Source of the DNA: Gammaproteobacteria bacterium
Lineage (GTDB): Bacteria > Pseudomonadota > Gammaproteobacteria > Pseudomonadales > Pseudomonadaceae
Length of the DNA: 64,000 bases
Reading direction: 5' to 3'
Assembly: GCA_018826895.1 (NCBI GenBank)
Contig: JAHJYA010000122.1
Coordinates: forward strand, 1-64,000
Shown here: positions 63,171 through 64,000 of the stretch, one piece after another
Position numbering within the stretch: position 1 is the stretch's first letter
Layout of the letters: every line of letters starts with the position of its first letter
The notes under the pieces: model-generated
Seen by the model: only the letters and a program-made list of their open reading frames with translations
What the model was told of the DNA's origin: nothing
The model's database searches: none
Made by a program: the position numbers and the translations under genes

Positions 63171-64000
63171 CTACACGCGAAACTGCGCCGCCATGTTCTG
63201 CAACTCATGGCCTAGCTCGGCGAGCTCACGACTGGCAGTTGCCGACTGGTCCATGGCCGTGGCGGACTGTTCGGTGGCATCGCGAATTGCGCTGATGCTG
63301 CGACTGACCTGCTCCGCCGCAACGCCCTGCTGCTCGGCTGCTGCGGCGATCTGCTGGTTCATCTCGACTATCTGGGTCACCGAACCGGCAATTTCTGTCA
63401 GCGCCCGGCCGGTCTGCTGCGCATCCTGCACCGTGTGTTCGACCAGACCGGCGCTCTGGCGCATATCACTCACCGCACGCTGAGTCCCGGCGCGCAGCGT
63501 GGCGATCAGGCTTTCGATTTCTGCCGTGGATTGCTGCGTACGCCTTGCCAGCGCGCGGACCTCATCAGCGACTACGGCAAAACCGCGCCCCTGCTCCCCC
63601 GCCCTGGCAGCTTCGATAGCCGCATTCAGAGCCAGCAGATTGGTCTGCTCGGCCACACTTTTGATGACTTCCAGAACCGAGTCGATGCGCTGGGTGTCCT
63701 GGCTCAGTCGTTCGATACTCTGGGTGGTGGCGCCCATCGCCTCGGCTAGTTGGTCGATGCGCTGCAAGGTCGCCTGCACCTGCCCGACGCCTTGGCCAAC
63801 TCGCTGCTCCGCCTGGGTGGTGGCCATGGCTGCCACCTCGGCATTGCGTGCGACACCCTGCACCGTGACCGTCATCTCATGCATCGCCGCCGCCACCTGG
63901 TCGGTCTCGGCTTTTTGCCCATTGACGCCTGCCTGGGTCTGTTCCGTAGCCTGGGATAAGCCCTGAGCAGCCATCGAGATACGCGTGACGCCGCCTTGCA
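63171..64000 (-). CDS. methyl-accepting chemotaxis protein, C-terminal part
   Basis: The reading frame is open to the window edge, so the N-terminal sensor and membrane part lie outside. The visible 276 residues are a chemoreceptor signalling domain, a long antiparallel coiled coil. The hairpin tip [20 protein letters not shown] followed by [20 protein letters not shown] is almost invariant in the family. It would relay ligand binding to CheA/CheW. The ligand cannot be told. There is no pentapeptide tether for CheR at the C-terminus (ends NMAAQFRV). Confidence 0.95.
   Translation of the reverse strand, partial: QGGVTRISMAAQGLSQATEQTQAGVNGQKAETDQVAAAMHEMTVTVQGVARNAEVAAMATTQAEQRVGQGVGQVQATLQRIDQLAEAMGATTQSIERLSQDTQRIDSVLEVIKSVAEQTNLLALNAAIEAARAGEQGRGFAVVADEVRALARRTQQSTAEIESLIATLRAGTQRAVSDMRQSAGLVEHTVQDAQQTGRALTEIAGSVTQIVEMNQQIAAAAEQQGVAAEQVSRSISAIRDATEQSATAMDQSATASRELAELGHELQNMAAQFRV

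Overview
The window reads as chromosome of a Pseudomonas (sensu lato). Many products recall P. aeruginosa proteins (HMG-CoA lyase LiuE, ThrH, CysB, OprI, TesA, LipA/foldase, TgpA), and the order oprI - L,D-transpeptidase - small ORF - tesA - ABC pair - greB - lipA - lipH - mltF2 - tatD ... tgpA is the order I recall from P. aeruginosa. The genus is an inference from memory, not a database search. Core genes are GC-rich; the stretch at about 28.4-30.9 kb is visibly more AT-rich and rearranged.

Layout. 0-4 kb: leucine catabolism (HMG-CoA lyase), a periplasmic binding protein, a solitary PilU-like ATPase, a parvulin and a small membrane protein. 4.1-12.2 kb: a complete seven-gene Nit1C cluster (Sll0783-like protein, Nit6803 nitrilase, radical SAM enzyme, GNAT, AIR-synthase-like protein, MSMEG_0570-like protein, flavin monooxygenase-like protein), read away from a divergent PAS/AAA+/Fis sigma-54 activator. 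The gap between them holds three related 15-bp repeats, a perfect IHF consensus and a -24/-12 promoter, in the expected order and spacing. 12.2-28.3 kb: a compact type VI secretion locus in two divergent arms, tssJ-K-L-M-A on the minus strand and tssB-C-hcp-tssE-F-G-H on the plus strand, with no Fha, kinase/phosphatase or other post-translational control genes. 28.3-33.9 kb: an accessory effector island with a caspase-like mini-protein, two different deaminase-fold proteins, a broken vgrG copy, a possible Rhs scrap on the other strand, an intact vgrG, a MORN/YwqK-repeat protein and a PAAR-like DUF4280 protein. No immunity gene is obvious beside either deaminase.

34.3-46 kb: housekeeping genes: ABC-F YbiT, ThrH, a CysH-family protein lacking expected motifs, CysB, a universal stress protein, a PanE-like reductase, a PilZ protein, DAHP synthase, a GntP permease and the abundant lipoprotein OprI. 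46-55 kb: an L,D-transpeptidase, TesA divergent from a YbbA/YbbP-type ABC pair, GreB, then secreted lipase LipA with its foldase behind a candidate sigma-54 promoter. 55-64 kb: DoxX, MltF2, TatD, an Mpo1-like protein, a thioesterase, the moxR-DUF58-tgpA operon and the C-terminal half of a chemoreceptor cut by the window edge.

The two regions most worth attention are the Nit1C regulatory region, where the whole sigma-54 control circuit can be read from the DNA, and the T6SS effector island at 28.3-30.9 kb. REP-like repeats lie at 17-39, 30088-30148, 37529-37706 and 51871-51993. I saw no rRNA, tRNA, CRISPR array or intact transposase.
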